Of a stretch of 64,000 nt of DNA, positions 52,706 through 60,603 are shown in pieces. Source of the stretch: Parvularcula sp038749595 (GTDB lineage: Bacteria > Pseudomonadota > Alphaproteobacteria > Caulobacterales > Parvularculaceae); NCBI GenBank assembly GCA_038749595.1, contig JBCDHW010000006.1, forward strand, positions 62,001-126,000. Direction: 5' to 3'. Positions within the stretch are counted from its first letter, which is position 1; each line of letters starts with the position of its first letter. Position numbers and translations under genes: made by a program. The notes under the pieces were generated by a model. The model did no database searches. It was not told the origin of the DNA and saw only the letters and a program-made list of their open reading frames with translations.

Positions 52706-52871
52706 CCCTGATCCTGCTCTCCTACAGAAAGAACGCCGCGGGCTTTGACGCTGAGCGCCGCATTTCTAGGGCGATGCGGCCAGTGCGCGGTCATCTTCCC
52801 GCGAGCGTTCCCTTCATTGACTCCTGCGGCACCCAAGCCGCTTGCGTCACTATAACGACATCGGTACGGAA

Positions 52872-52886
52872 TGCGAATGGTTCGCA
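52872..52886. promoter_or_regulatory. Fur-box-like palindrome
   Basis: TGCGAATGGTTCGCA is a 15-base palindrome (TGCGAA-N3-TTCGCA), close to the 7-1-7 type sites of alphaproteobacterial Fur-family regulators. It lies 22 bases before the small membrane-protein gene that leads into hmuU and hmuV, and about 170 bases from the divergent PepSY unit. Confidence 0.55.
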
Positions 52887-52907
52887 CTGCTCCTCTCCAG
52901 GTTGGGT

Positions 52908-53096
52908 ATGTCTGAAAAATCCCAGGAGGTTAGCGGCAGCGAAAAGGCAAAGAAGCGGTTCTCGTTTAACCCAAAACGATGGCGCGAACGGGGTGGGAAA
53001 CTGTTTTGGGCGTGGATTGCATACCAGTCGATCAAGGGAATGATCACGCTGTCCCTGATTTGGATCCCGCTGCTCATGCTTTGGCTTCAGCGATGA
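52908..53096 (+). CDS. Small membrane protein upstream of hmuUV
   Basis: A 62-residue protein with a charged N-terminal part (SEKSQEVSGSEKAKKRF, then basic NPKRWRERGGK) and one C-terminal trans-membrane helix (about 38-60, MITLSLIWIPLLMLW). AGG/GGG sequence precedes the ATG at 52908. It ends 18 bases before hmuU and sits behind the Fur-box-like palindrome, so it is probably cotranscribed and iron-regulated. It is not HemP/HmuP by sequence. Function unknown. Confidence 0.65.
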   Translation: MSEKSQEVSGSEKAKKRFSFNPKRWRERGGKLFWAWIAYQSIKGMITLSLIWIPLLMLWLQR

Positions 53097-53114
53097 CCTT
53101 CAGGGGGCGGCGCG

Positions 53115-54170
53115 ATGCGTGAAACGACGCTGGGCAAACGCGAACGGATTGGGAAAATCGTCCTGATTATCTGCGCGGCGTTGGCCAGCGCAGGCGCGAT
53201 CATGGGTCTTACCAATGGGCCTTTAGAGATCACCCTCGGCGAGTTGCTGCAAATCTTAACAGGCACTGGAGATCCCTCGGTCGTTAAAGAAGGGGTGATC
53301 TTCAACATCCGCATGCCGCGGATTCTTCTTGGCTTTTTCGCTGGAGCAACCCTTGGCGCGGCCGGAGCAACGATGCAGGGTTTCTTCAGGAACCCGCTTG
53401 CTGACCCAGGTCTGATCGGTGTTTCTGCTGGCGCTGCCCTCAGCGCGGTGACCGTCATCGTGCTTGGCGGCGCCTTCCTCGGAACGGTTGCGGCCATCCT
53501 TGGACCATTCACACTGCCTGTTGCAGCATTCTTCGGGTCTTTGTTCGTCGTTTTCCTGATCTACCGGGTCTCAGTTTCCGAAGGCCGCGTGATCGTCGCG
53601 ACGATGCTGCTTGCTGGCGTCGCAGCCAACGCCCTCGCCGGTTCGGGCATTGGTTTTATGACCTTCCTTGCTGATGATCAGCAGCTGCGGGATCTCACAT
53701 TCTGGACCCTCGGGACCGTCGGCGCCGCCACCTGGGGCCGGGTCATCCCCGCAATCTTGCTGATGGCCATCAGCATCATTGGCATCCTGCCCCTGGCCCG
53801 GCCGCTCAACGCTCTCTTGTTTGGCGAAGACGACGCCTCCGCGCTCGGCGTCGATGTTGAAGCGCTCAAGCGGCGCGCCGCGCTGCTGACCGCCCTTGGG
53901 GTCGGCGCCGCGACTGCGGTGTGCGGGATCGTCGGCTTTGTCGGCCTTGTGGTTCCGCATCTCATTCGCCTCGTGTCCGGCCCAGATCATCGGTTTGTCC
54001 TGCCAGGTTCAGCACTCCTTGGCGGAGCCCTTGTGCTCGGTGCGGACCTTGTTGCGCGGCTCGCTGTTGCACCGGCCGAGTTGCCCCTCGGCGTTGTCAC
54101 CGCCGCCATCGGCGCACCATTTTTCTTCTGGTTGCTGCTCCGCGACAAAGCCCGGAGCTCCCTCGGATGA
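53115..54170 (+). CDS. hmuU: Heme/iron ABC transporter permease (FecCD family)
   Basis: A 351-residue protein with about 9-10 helices and the FecCD pattern: RMPRILLGFFAGATLGAAGA, QGFFRNPLADPGLIGVSAGA, and GLVVPHLIRLVSGPDHR. AGGGGG lies before the ATG. It overlaps the ATPase gene by 4 bases. The surrounding heme-degrading enzymes favour heme over siderophore as cargo. No periplasmic binding protein (HmuT) or HmuS gene is seen in this window. Confidence 0.87.
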   Translation: MRETTLGKRERIGKIVLIICAALASAGAIMGLTNGPLEITLGELLQILTGTGDPSVVKEGVIFNIRMPRILLGFFAGATLGAAGATMQGFFRNPLADPGLIGVSAGAALSAVTVIVLGGAFLGTVAAILGPFTLPVAAFFGSLFVVFLIYRVSVSEGRVIVATMLLAGVAANALAGSGIGFMTFLADDQQLRDLTFWTLGTVGAATWGRVIPAILLMAISIIGILPLARPLNALLFGEDDASALGVDVEALKRRAALLTALGVGAATAVCGIVGFVGLVVPHLIRLVSGPDHRFVLPGSALLGGALVLGADLVARLAVAPAELPLGVVTAAIGAPFFFWLLLRDKARSSLG

Positions 54171-54916
54171 CCCTCGCCCTCCACGCGGCAACGGTGAAGA
54201 AACGCACCGCAGAGATCCTGCGCGATGTCACGCTGACCTGCGAAGCTGGGCAATTGTCCGTGATCTGCGGTCCGAATGGCGCAGGCAAAACCACTGCGCT
54301 TTCGTTGCTGACAGGTGCGGAGCAACCGAGCCGCGGGAAAGCCACGCTTGACGGCACCGAGCTTCGGACCATTGCGCGCGGTGAATTGGCCCGTCGGCGG
54401 GCCGTGGTGGCGCAACAGCACCGCTTAAACTTTCCGTTTCAAGTTGAAGAGGTGGTGGCAATGGGCCGCGCGCCGCATGAAGGCCGCACCTCGCCCGCCC
54501 AGGACCGCGCGATCCGTCAGCAGGCGATGGAATTGCTCGACCTCACGCACATGGCGGACAGAAACTATCTCACCCTGTCAGGCGGCGAAAAACAGCGGGT
54601 GATGATCGCCCGCGCGCTCGTACAGGTGTGGGAAGAGCCCGAAGGCATGACCCGCTGGCTCCTCCTCGACGAGCCGACGGCGGCGCTCGATCTGAAATAC
54701 CAGCTGCTGCTGATGAAGCGCCTCGTCGCGCTCGCAGCGGACGGATGGGGGATCCTCGCAATCCTTCACGACCTACCGCTGGTTAAGGCGTATGCAGATC
54801 ATGTGATCTTGCTGAAGGATGGCGCCCTGGTGAACCAGGGCAGTCCCGATAAAGTCCTTACGCCGACGGAAATCGCCAACGCATACGGCCTCGATGAGCC
54901 TTACAACCTCGATTGA
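54167..54916 (+). CDS. hmuV: Heme/iron ABC transporter ATP-binding protein
   Basis: A 249-residue ATPase of the HmuV/FecE type. Walker A is GPNGAGKTT, the signature LSGGEKQRVMIARAL, Walker B LLLDEPTAALD and the His loop AILHDLPLVKAYAD. The ATG overlaps the hmuU stop (ATGA); the longer upstream frame lies inside hmuU. It powers import through HmuU. Confidence 0.9.
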   Translation: MTLALHAATVKKRTAEILRDVTLTCEAGQLSVICGPNGAGKTTALSLLTGAEQPSRGKATLDGTELRTIARGELARRRAVVAQQHRLNFPFQVEEVVAMGRAPHEGRTSPAQDRAIRQQAMELLDLTHMADRNYLTLSGGEKQRVMIARALVQVWEEPEGMTRWLLLDEPTAALDLKYQLLLMKRLVALAADGWGILAILHDLPLVKAYADHVILLKDGALVNQGSPDKVLTPTEIANAYGLDEPYNLD

Positions 54917-54964
54917 TGCGGCCAATCGGCGGGCCTCGCCACCAGAGCGAAGCCCGGGTGATGA

Positions 54965-55306
54965 TCAGGACGCTTCGCGAAGCTCCGTCGAGAGAAGTTC
55001 CTGGATCGCCGCAAAGCCCTCAAATTCAGGGTGCCCGAGATAGAGCTTCTTGCTGCTCCCCGCATTTTTGTGCGCGTCACGGAAAGCTTGCGACTTCGTC
55101 CACGCGATGAAGTCCTCTTCCGTCTTCCAGACCGTGTGTGACGCATAAAGCGTGTGGTCGTCACGCTTCGGTCCACGCAGCATGTGGAAGGAAACAAAAC
55201 CGGCCAGCGTATCGAGATGCGACTCCCGCTCTCTCCAGACCTTTTCGAAGTCTTCTTCCATCCCGGGGATGATTTTGAAGCGGTTCATTGCGATGTAATA
55301 GTACAC
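54965..55306 (-). CDS. IsdG-type heme-degrading monooxygenase
   Basis: A 113-residue ABM-fold protein. The three catalytic residues of IsdG/IsdI line up: Asn8 (MNRFKIIPG), Trp60 (HTVWKTEEDF) and His79 (AFRDAHKNAG), in matching spacing. These enzymes open heme with O2 and release iron. The start is a GTG at 55306 with GGAG about 8 bases upstream; ATG at 55288 would leave little sequence before Asn. It lies just behind the DUF6607 lipoprotein gene on the same strand, next to hmuUV. Confidence 0.85.
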   Translation of the reverse strand: MYYYIAMNRFKIIPGMEEDFEKVWRERESHLDTLAGFVSFHMLRGPKRDDHTLYASHTVWKTEEDFIAWTKSQAFRDAHKNAGSSKKLYLGHPEFEGFAAIQELLSTELREAS

Positions 55307-55321
55307 GTTCGGATCTCCGAT

Positions 55322-56314
55322 TCAGCGCAAACGTTCAGTGAGCGGAGGAAGCGTCGTCGTCGTATAGGTCTCGATGACTTTTCGCGCTTCCACCACAGCG
55401 TCTTTGGTTGTCATTTCGCCTTTCTCGACCTGCGATGCAAACGAAAGAAGCGGCATGTAGAGCTCCTGCGGCTCCCCCTTGAGGGTCAAGGCATAGGGCT
55501 GACCTTCGGCTTCAAACGCGGTCCAAATAGCGCGGACGCCTTGCCAATACTCTTTCGTCGCGTCCCACTGCGCGAACACCGCTGATGCATCCGTGTCCGA
55601 ACGGGCGTAGGTGTTCACAGCGATCTCGCGGACCAGAGCCTGGGGCTCGCCGGTTGAGAGCACCACTTTCGTATTGTCTTGCTCATGCACCCACCCACGC
55701 GGCGTAATCGCGTGCCGATTAACGGCCTCCACGGCGTGGTAATCGTCGCGCGTGGTCATATCCCGGCGCGGAAGCGGGCGCCATGCAAGCGCCGGCGTCC
55801 AAGCGGGGACACCATTGTCATAGCTCCAACGACCGACCCCGCCATAACGAGGCGAATCGTCGACCTGATAGACCTGCTGGGACCAAGCGCCTTTTGCCTG
55901 CGCGCGGGACACGTCGGTCATTGTCCAGGCATTCCCGCCAATAAACGTCAGCACGTCCTCCGGCTCATAGCGCCAATCTTGGCGCCAATGTTTCAGAACA
56001 AAGGCCCGCTCGCCGCGGCCCATGAGGAGGATATGCTGGAGGCTGATGAAGTCGCCGAGATCTTCCACGACCAGGACCACCTCGGTCGCTCCAGACAGCT
56101 TGCGGTCTTTGACGTCGTAATCGACATGCAGCGACACGGTCTCGATAAAATCGAACGTCACGTCGTAGGTGCCGGCCATCGCCAAAATGGCAGCGCGGTC
56201 ACGCTCGAACGACGATGACGCGGATGTCCGCGCGTCACCGACTTCATTGAGATCACTTGTTGCGCACGCCCCCAGGGCGAGGAACCCCAGTGCGACAAAC
56301 CAGAGCCTACTCAT
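55322..56314 (-). CDS. DUF6607-like lipoprotein
   Basis: A 330-residue lipoprotein: lipobox LGAC (Cys17) after a hydrophobic signal. The mature part has a repeated-strand, lipocalin-like look: RDRAAILAMAGTYDVTFDF, then GDFISLQHILLMG, VLKHWRQDWRYEPEDVL and GRWSYDNGVPAWTP. This fits DUF6607, an uncharacterised family seen near heme and iron uptake genes. It is followed by the IsdG-type gene after 15 bases and is probably cotranscribed with it. Confidence 0.8.
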   Translation of the reverse strand: MSRLWFVALGFLALGACATSDLNEVGDARTSASSSFERDRAAILAMAGTYDVTFDFIETVSLHVDYDVKDRKLSGATEVVLVVEDLGDFISLQHILLMGRGERAFVLKHWRQDWRYEPEDVLTFIGGNAWTMTDVSRAQAKGAWSQQVYQVDDSPRYGGVGRWSYDNGVPAWTPALAWRPLPRRDMTTRDDYHAVEAVNRHAITPRGWVHEQDNTKVVLSTGEPQALVREIAVNTYARSDTDASAVFAQWDATKEYWQGVRAIWTAFEAEGQPYALTLKGEPQELYMPLLSFASQVEKGEMTTKDAVVEARKVIETYTTTTLPPLTERLR

Positions 56315-56620
56315 TATTCCACCCTAACCACTCAACTTGCACGCTGCGCCGGAGCAATACCGCGAACGTTTCTCACTTGCAATGCACCGAAAGATCGGTA
56401 ATGAAGTTGCAACGCATTTTCACTTCGCCGGATCCATCGGGTTGGGAGAGACATAGTTCGAGGCGCGGCGTGACAACACAACCGCGACACGAGACCAAAA
56501 TTTTGAAGACGAACGAGGGGCGGGGAAGCGCCAGTGGCGTCCTCGAGTAGGCGCGAAGTCCTTAGTGAGCGGACTTCGCGCCTAATCATCCCGCTACATG
56601 AACCAGCGTTAGAGGATCCC
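56315..56620. other. Intergenic region with a short leader-like frame and hairpin
   Basis: A 306-base gap between the divergent DUF6607 gene and the Cys-rich gene. It contains a small inverted repeat (ACCGA-AAGA-TCGGT, 56386-56399), two TTGCAA words, a 49-codon ATG frame (56401-56550) and a strong hairpin overlapping the end of that frame. The 49-codon frame has no recognisable product and may be fortuitous or a leader. Confidence 0.5.
56548..56584. repeat. Perfect 14-base inverted repeat (hairpin)
   Basis: TAGGCGCGAAGTCC (56548-56561) and its complement (56571-56584) flank a 9-base loop. It is GC-rich, with no T-run on either side, and ends 36 bases before the Cys-rich gene. It could be an mRNA structure controlling that gene or an operator. 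Confidence 0.75.
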
Positions 56621-57106
56621 ATGGCGCACCATCAGTTTTCCGACGTCGCCCTACCAGACCTTGGGCCGGCGACTGGCCTCGCCGTTCTGGGTTTCAGAGC
56701 ATGTGCGTTTGGCCGCCAAGACTGCACTTGCATCATGAGCTGCTACCACAACGCCCTTGGCTGTGATGCCGACCAGACCATGGGTCACGTGCTTCAGTTC
56801 ACCCGGCTGATGGGAAATGCGGGGTTCCGGAAAATCGGTCTCTCCGCGCCAGGGTGCGGGCGAATGACCCGCGATGAAGTTTCGATCGCCTGCGCCTTTT
56901 CCGCAGCCCAAGCCTGGGATGAAGTCGCTCTCGAAGCGCACTTGAGCTGGCTCGTTGCGGGCCCGGTCCCGGGGCATCTGACCCAAACCGTCATCGAGAT
57001 CGCCGATATCTTCGCTGGGCACGGCTTGGCTTTCCGTGCGCCGCCGCAAGGCGAAGCACGGCCCGAGGGCGCCAAGCCCGTTCTCCGCGTGATCGGCAAT
57101 GCATGA
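56621..57106 (+). CDS. Cys-rich protein translationally coupled to Fur
   Basis: A 161-residue soluble protein with seven cysteines (28, 35, 37, 41, 48, 79, 91), five of them in a short segment containing GRQDCTCIMSCYHNALGC. This could bind a metal or an Fe-S cluster. The rest is helical with GFRKIGLSAPGCGRMTRDE. I do not recognise the family. AGAGG 5 bases before the ATG at 56621 supports the start. Its last codons overlap the fur-like gene by 8 bases, so it may sense or deliver metal to that regulator (inference). Confidence 0.75.
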   Translation: MAHHQFSDVALPDLGPATGLAVLGFRACAFGRQDCTCIMSCYHNALGCDADQTMGHVLQFTRLMGNAGFRKIGLSAPGCGRMTRDEVSIACAFSAAQAWDEVALEAHLSWLVAGPVPGHLTQTVIEIADIFAGHGLAFRAPPQGEARPEGAKPVLRVIGNA

Positions 57107-57587
57107 CGACAGCCCGCCTTCCACCGACGCTCTCCAAAAGGAGCTTCGGGAGAAAGGTGTTCGCATGTCACCGGCGCGCGCCGCAATCCTCAAGGCTCTC
57201 ACCGAGGCCAGTGACCACCCTGACGCCTATGAGCTCCGCACCCGCGCTCGCGCCATTCTACCCTCGGTCTCCTCGGCGGCCGTCTATCGTTTCACGCGCG
57301 CGCTAGAAGACGTCGGCGTCCTGGTGCGCAGGGAATTCGGTGACGGCCGCGGGCGGTTCGAATTGGTCTGCGGCCACGAGCACATTCATTTGACCGACAT
57401 GAACACTGAGCAGGTGGTCGAGATCGAAACCGACGAGCTCGAACCCCTCCTGGACGAGGTCGCCCACCGTCTTGGCTTCAAACTGCTGAACTACCGCGTC
57501 CAGCTGTTCGGCATCAGGGAGGAAGCACACCCCCAGGAACCCCGCGATCCCACGCGGCCGCGAGCGCTTGAAAAGCAGTCTCTGTGA
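57099..57587 (+). CDS. Fur-family metal regulator lacking the CxxC zinc motif
   Basis: A 162-residue Fur-family protein: winged helix at 1-85 (KGVRMSPARAAILKAL, then SSAAVYRFTRALEDVGVLVRR) and dimerisation domain from 88. The metal region reads VCGHEHIHLTDMNTEQVVEIE. The HEHIH stretch keeps regulatory ligands, but the usual Cys-x2-Cys structural zinc motif is absent, as in several alphaproteobacterial Fur/Mur/Irr types. It may be the regulator that recognises the TGCGAAT-type palindromes nearby. A 3' tail rich in Pro/Arg follows. Confidence 0.87.
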   Translation: MHDDSPPSTDALQKELREKGVRMSPARAAILKALTEASDHPDAYELRTRARAILPSVSSAAVYRFTRALEDVGVLVRREFGDGRGRFELVCGHEHIHLTDMNTEQVVEIETDELEPLLDEVAHRLGFKLLNYRVQLFGIREEAHPQEPRDPTRPRALEKQSL

Positions 57588-57779
57588 TGCGCAGCCTGCG
57601 CGTTGTTTCCCGCGCAAAGGCCGCAGCGCCAGCACCGCCCATATCGCACCAGGCACTTGATCGCATTTCACTTGCTCGCCATTCTCTCTAGATCATTCTC
57701 GCGCCTCGACATGGACCACTCCTATTCGGCTTCGGTGCACTGCGCCCGAGACAAACGACAAAGAAGGACCCCCCACCCA

Positions 57780-57995
57780 ATGAAGAGACCTTTGATCGCC
57801 GCCAATGCAGCCTTGCTCGCATTCATCGGCAGCTCGGCGCATGCCCACACCGGAGACATGCTCCACCTGCTCACAGAGCATCCCGCTCTGCCGATCGCGC
57901 TTGCTGCGCTGGTTGCTGTCCTGGCCGTTGCGGCCAACCGCCTGCGTGTGAAGCGCAGCGAGGCACAAGCAAAGCAACGCCGCCGCGATCGCTGA
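57780..57995 (+). CDS. Small exported or membrane protein, unknown
   Basis: A 71-residue protein with a signal peptide (MKRPLIAANAALLAFIGSSA, cleaved near AHA-HTGD), a second hydrophobic stretch (LPIALAALVAVLAVAANRL) and a basic tail. Such short HTGD...membrane proteins occur near metalloprotein genes but I know no function. Two CATTCTC repeats (57680-57686 and 57694-57700) lie upstream. It precedes sodN by 93 bases. Confidence 0.65.
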   Translation: MKRPLIAANAALLAFIGSSAHAHTGDMLHLLTEHPALPIALAALVAVLAVAANRLRVKRSEAQAKQRRRDR

Positions 57996-58088
57996 TCGTA
58001 ACGTCTTTACACGGACACACTGTTGAAACGCGCTCGCAGCGCTCCTTACCTGACCTCAAGCCTGCGAACCCAATGAAAAAGAAGAGCG

Positions 58089-58580
58089 ATGATCCACGAT
58101 ATTCTCAACCAGCTCGACAAGCTCGGCATGGTCGACCACGCCAAAGCCCACTGCGATATTCCGTGCGGGATCTATGATCCCGCGCCCGCATTAATCGCGG
58201 CCGTTACAGTTGTTCGCCTGATGGACATCATGCGCGATGCGAAAAGCGAAGATCCCGTTGCACTGGCCAACCTCCACGCCCGCTGCGCGTTGCGCAAGGA
58301 AGAAGAGGCGGAGCGCGTCAAGCAAGAAGTTCGCGTCATCTGGGGCGACTACTTCAAAGGCCCGCTTCTCGAGCAGCACCCTGAAGTGCACGCCCTCGTC
58401 CATTCGATCATGATGAAAGGCAGCGCATGCAAGCAGGACGTGCACCGCGACGATGCGTTGGCTCTCGTCGAGCTGGTCAATCAGTTTGCTGAACTGTTCT
58501 GGAAAACGAAGTCTATCGGGACCAAGCGGGCGAAGTGCCCCTACCCGCCGAACCTCGACGTCATTTATCCTGTCCTCTAA
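58089..58580 (+). CDS. sodN: Nickel superoxide dismutase precursor
   Basis: A 163-residue Ni-SOD. Residues 1-20 are the propeptide; the nickel hook starts at His21: HCDIPCGIYDP, with Cys22, Cys26 and the His21 amino group as ligands and Tyr29 near the active site. The rest forms the four-helix bundle of the hexamer. It removes superoxide in the cytoplasm after the propeptide is cut by SodX, encoded immediately downstream. Confidence 0.95.
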   Translation: MIHDILNQLDKLGMVDHAKAHCDIPCGIYDPAPALIAAVTVVRLMDIMRDAKSEDPVALANLHARCALRKEEEAERVKQEVRVIWGDYFKGPLLEQHPEVHALVHSIMMKGSACKQDVHRDDALALVELVNQFAELFWKTKSIGTKRAKCPYPPNLDVIYPVL

Positions 58581-58591
58581 CTGAAGCGTCC

Positions 58592-58891
58592 GTGTTCGGA
58601 CTACGCCTCATCCGCGTTGAAGGAGTGAGCATGGAGCCCACGCTCCCTGATCGCTCCTTCGCTGTCTTCCGGGCGACGAAAAACCTTCGCGTGGGTGATA
58701 TCGTACTCGCCAAACATCCCAAATATGGGACGATTATCAAAGCGATATCAAAGCGCGCACCTGATGGGTTCCGGCTTCGCGGAACATCACAAAGCTCTGT
58801 CACCGAAGAGGAGATCGGCACCGTTTCCGCGAACCAAATCGAAGGGCGGCTCGCTTTCACGATCCGTGCAAAGAGTGCGGGGCAGCTCTAA
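58592..58891 (+). CDS. sodX: Ni-SOD maturation protease (S26 signal-peptidase-like)
   Basis: A 99-residue protein with a minimal signal-peptidase I fold: catalytic Ser13 in GVSMEPTL and Lys50 in GTIIKAIS, followed by a final strand. It lacks a membrane helix, as SodX proteins do, and removes the SodN propeptide to free the His that binds nickel. I use the GTG at 58592, 11 bases after the sodN stop; a longer ATG frame would lie inside sodN. Confidence 0.87.
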   Translation: MFGLRLIRVEGVSMEPTLPDRSFAVFRATKNLRVGDIVLAKHPKYGTIIKAISKRAPDGFRLRGTSQSSVTEEEIGTVSANQIEGRLAFTIRAKSAGQL

Positions 58892-58897
58892 CCGCCG

Positions 58898-59665
58898 CTA
58901 GGTCAACGCCAGTTTTGCGCGTGCCCTTTTGACCAGCAAAACCAAGGCATGGTGCATCTCGTCTGGCGCGTTCAGCGGGTTGTCAAACCAGAGGCGCCGG
59001 TGGTCATCCTTCAGCGTCAGGTCAATGCCCTCTGGGTCAATGCCAGCTAAGTGCCACGCTCCCTCCGGCGCGCCCAAAAAACTGGTCGCATACAGAGCAA
59101 CAGCGTCATCATGGTCGTCGTTCATGTGCTCCCGCGCGCCGGCCTCGCGCGCGCCCCACGCTGCAAGATCAACGCCTGAGGTCGTCAAATCCTTCGCGGT
59201 CATATCATAGGCCTTGCCGAAACCACCATTGTACTGACCTTTTTCGATTTCAAAGCGCCAAAGGCTAAAATCCGCAAAGTCGATGTAAAGCTCCGCCTTA
59301 GGATGGCGCGCCAAGTACCGCCCCCGCGCTCGGGCTTGATCGTCACCCTGCAGACGAACGATGCGCCCATCCAGAGTGGCACGCGGGTGGGCCAGCGGAT
59401 CCCCTTTTCCAGGATCACCGACAAGCAACGACGCACGCCCGTCACGATCGGCCATCTGGGGCCGACCCGATAGATCCGACATCGGAAAGATTGGACAGCC
59501 GTCAATATCGGTCGCTAACCCCGCCCGCGACACGGTCGGCGCACCCCCATCTGGGTCAAGAAGCGCCAAGGCACCGGCGCGGACCGTGCGAATGATCGAC
59601 TTCACCGCCTGGCGCGCCTCATCATCAGCTTGCTGAAGGGTTTCAACCTTACGCTGGCTCGCCAC
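58898..59665 (-). CDS. HugZ-family heme oxygenase-like protein
   Basis: A 255-residue protein: N-terminal split-barrel pyridoxamine-oxidase-like domain (RAGALALLDPDGGAPTVSRAGL, then FPMSDLSGRPQMADRDGRASLL) and a C-terminal DUF2470 domain (EHMNDDHDDAVALYA) as in HugZ, which binds heme and degrades it. The start is GTG with GAGGAG upstream. It follows tonB after 68 bases on the same strand and is convergent with sodX. With the IsdG-type gene it is the second heme-degrading enzyme of the locus. Confidence 0.85.
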   Translation of the reverse strand: MASQRKVETLQQADDEARQAVKSIIRTVRAGALALLDPDGGAPTVSRAGLATDIDGCPIFPMSDLSGRPQMADRDGRASLLVGDPGKGDPLAHPRATLDGRIVRLQGDDQARARGRYLARHPKAELYIDFADFSLWRFEIEKGQYNGGFGKAYDMTAKDLTTSGVDLAAWGAREAGAREHMNDDHDDAVALYATSFLGAPEGAWHLAGIDPEGIDLTLKDDHRRLWFDNPLNAPDEMHHALVLLVKRARAKLALT

Positions 59666-59733
59666 CGCTCTCTCCTCGTCTGATTATCGTTTCCGCCGCG
59701 CCCTTCACCCCGTTCGAGGGCCAGCGGCGCGCG

Positions 59734-60603
59734 CTAATCCTTTTTGATCACGACAGAAAATGTCAAGTCGATCCCTGGTGGCGGTTCGGGGAACGGAGCC
59801 GCTTTCTCCACAAGCTTGATCGCCTCCCGATCAAACCGCTTCGAGCCGGACGATTCCTCAACCTCGATCTCGTCGATCGATCCATCTTCATTCAGAGTAA
59901 AGAGGATACGCGCTGATCCAGACCGCACCGACGCAGGCAGGCGCTTTCGAGTCAGGATCTTTACAAGCTCGCCGGCGTAATTATCGAACTCTGAATTGCC
60001 TGCTTGCAGGTTCGTCTGCGCAACGGCTTCATCGCCAGTAACCGAACCTGACTGCGCGGTCGCCACAGAATCAGCACTTTGCTCCCCGTCCTGACTTTCC
60101 GTTTCCGTCGTTGTTCCCTCTTCTCCCTGAACTGGCTCCTCAGCAGGTTCGTCAGGGCGCTCTTCTGGCTGATCAACGGGCGGTTCGGGTTGTTCCTGGG
60201 GTTCAGGTTGTTCTTGAGGTTGATCCTGCGGCTCTTCCTCAACTTCGGCCGGTGTCGCCTCCACCGCAGGTTCGGTCGGCACCGCATCATCAGGCAGCGC
60301 TTCCTCAGGCTGGGTCTCCGGTGCCGAAGGCTCCTCCGGCACGGGCTCAGGCTCAGCTAATGGTTCCGTAGGATCTTCCGCTTCATCCGTAGGCTGCGTT
60401 TCCAATTGTTCTGTCTGCGCCGCACCCTGGTCCGCCCGCGCCGCTGATGTATCGAGCCCCTCGGCACCGAACTTCACCTCAATTTTGCCGCCCTGCACCA
60501 ACAGTAAGGGCTCGCGGACATCGGTGAAGACCAGGAACAGCGCCACGTGAACCGCAACCGCGAACGCGAAGGCCACCGCGGCACGAAGAAAACTTCGGAT
60601 CAT
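59734..60603 (-). CDS. tonB: TonB energy transducer
   Basis: A 289-residue protein: one N-terminal trans-membrane helix (about 8-28, AVAFAFAVAVHVALFLVF), a long Pro/Glu/Gln-rich spacer (70-170), and a C-terminal domain (205-289) with GELVKILTRKRLPASVRSG and FDREAIKLVEKAAPFPEPP. It carries proton-motive energy from ExbB/ExbD to outer-membrane receptors. Its ATG overlaps the second exbD stop by 4 bases. Confidence 0.9.
   Translation of the reverse strand: MIRSFLRAAVAFAFAVAVHVALFLVFTDVREPLLLVQGGKIEVKFGAEGLDTSAARADQGAAQTEQLETQPTDEAEDPTEPLAEPEPVPEEPSAPETQPEEALPDDAVPTEPAVEATPAEVEEEPQDQPQEQPEPQEQPEPPVDQPEERPDEPAEEPVQGEEGTTTETESQDGEQSADSVATAQSGSVTGDEAVAQTNLQAGNSEFDNYAGELVKILTRKRLPASVRSGSARILFTLNEDGSIDEIEVEESSGSKRFDREAIKLVEKAAPFPEPPPGIDLTFSVVIKKD

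Noticed and set aside
57680..57700. CATTCTC direct repeats as a classical Fur box
   Set aside because: They are direct repeats spaced 7 bases, not an inverted repeat, and do not match the TGCGAAT-type sites; kept only as a note on the small gene downstream.
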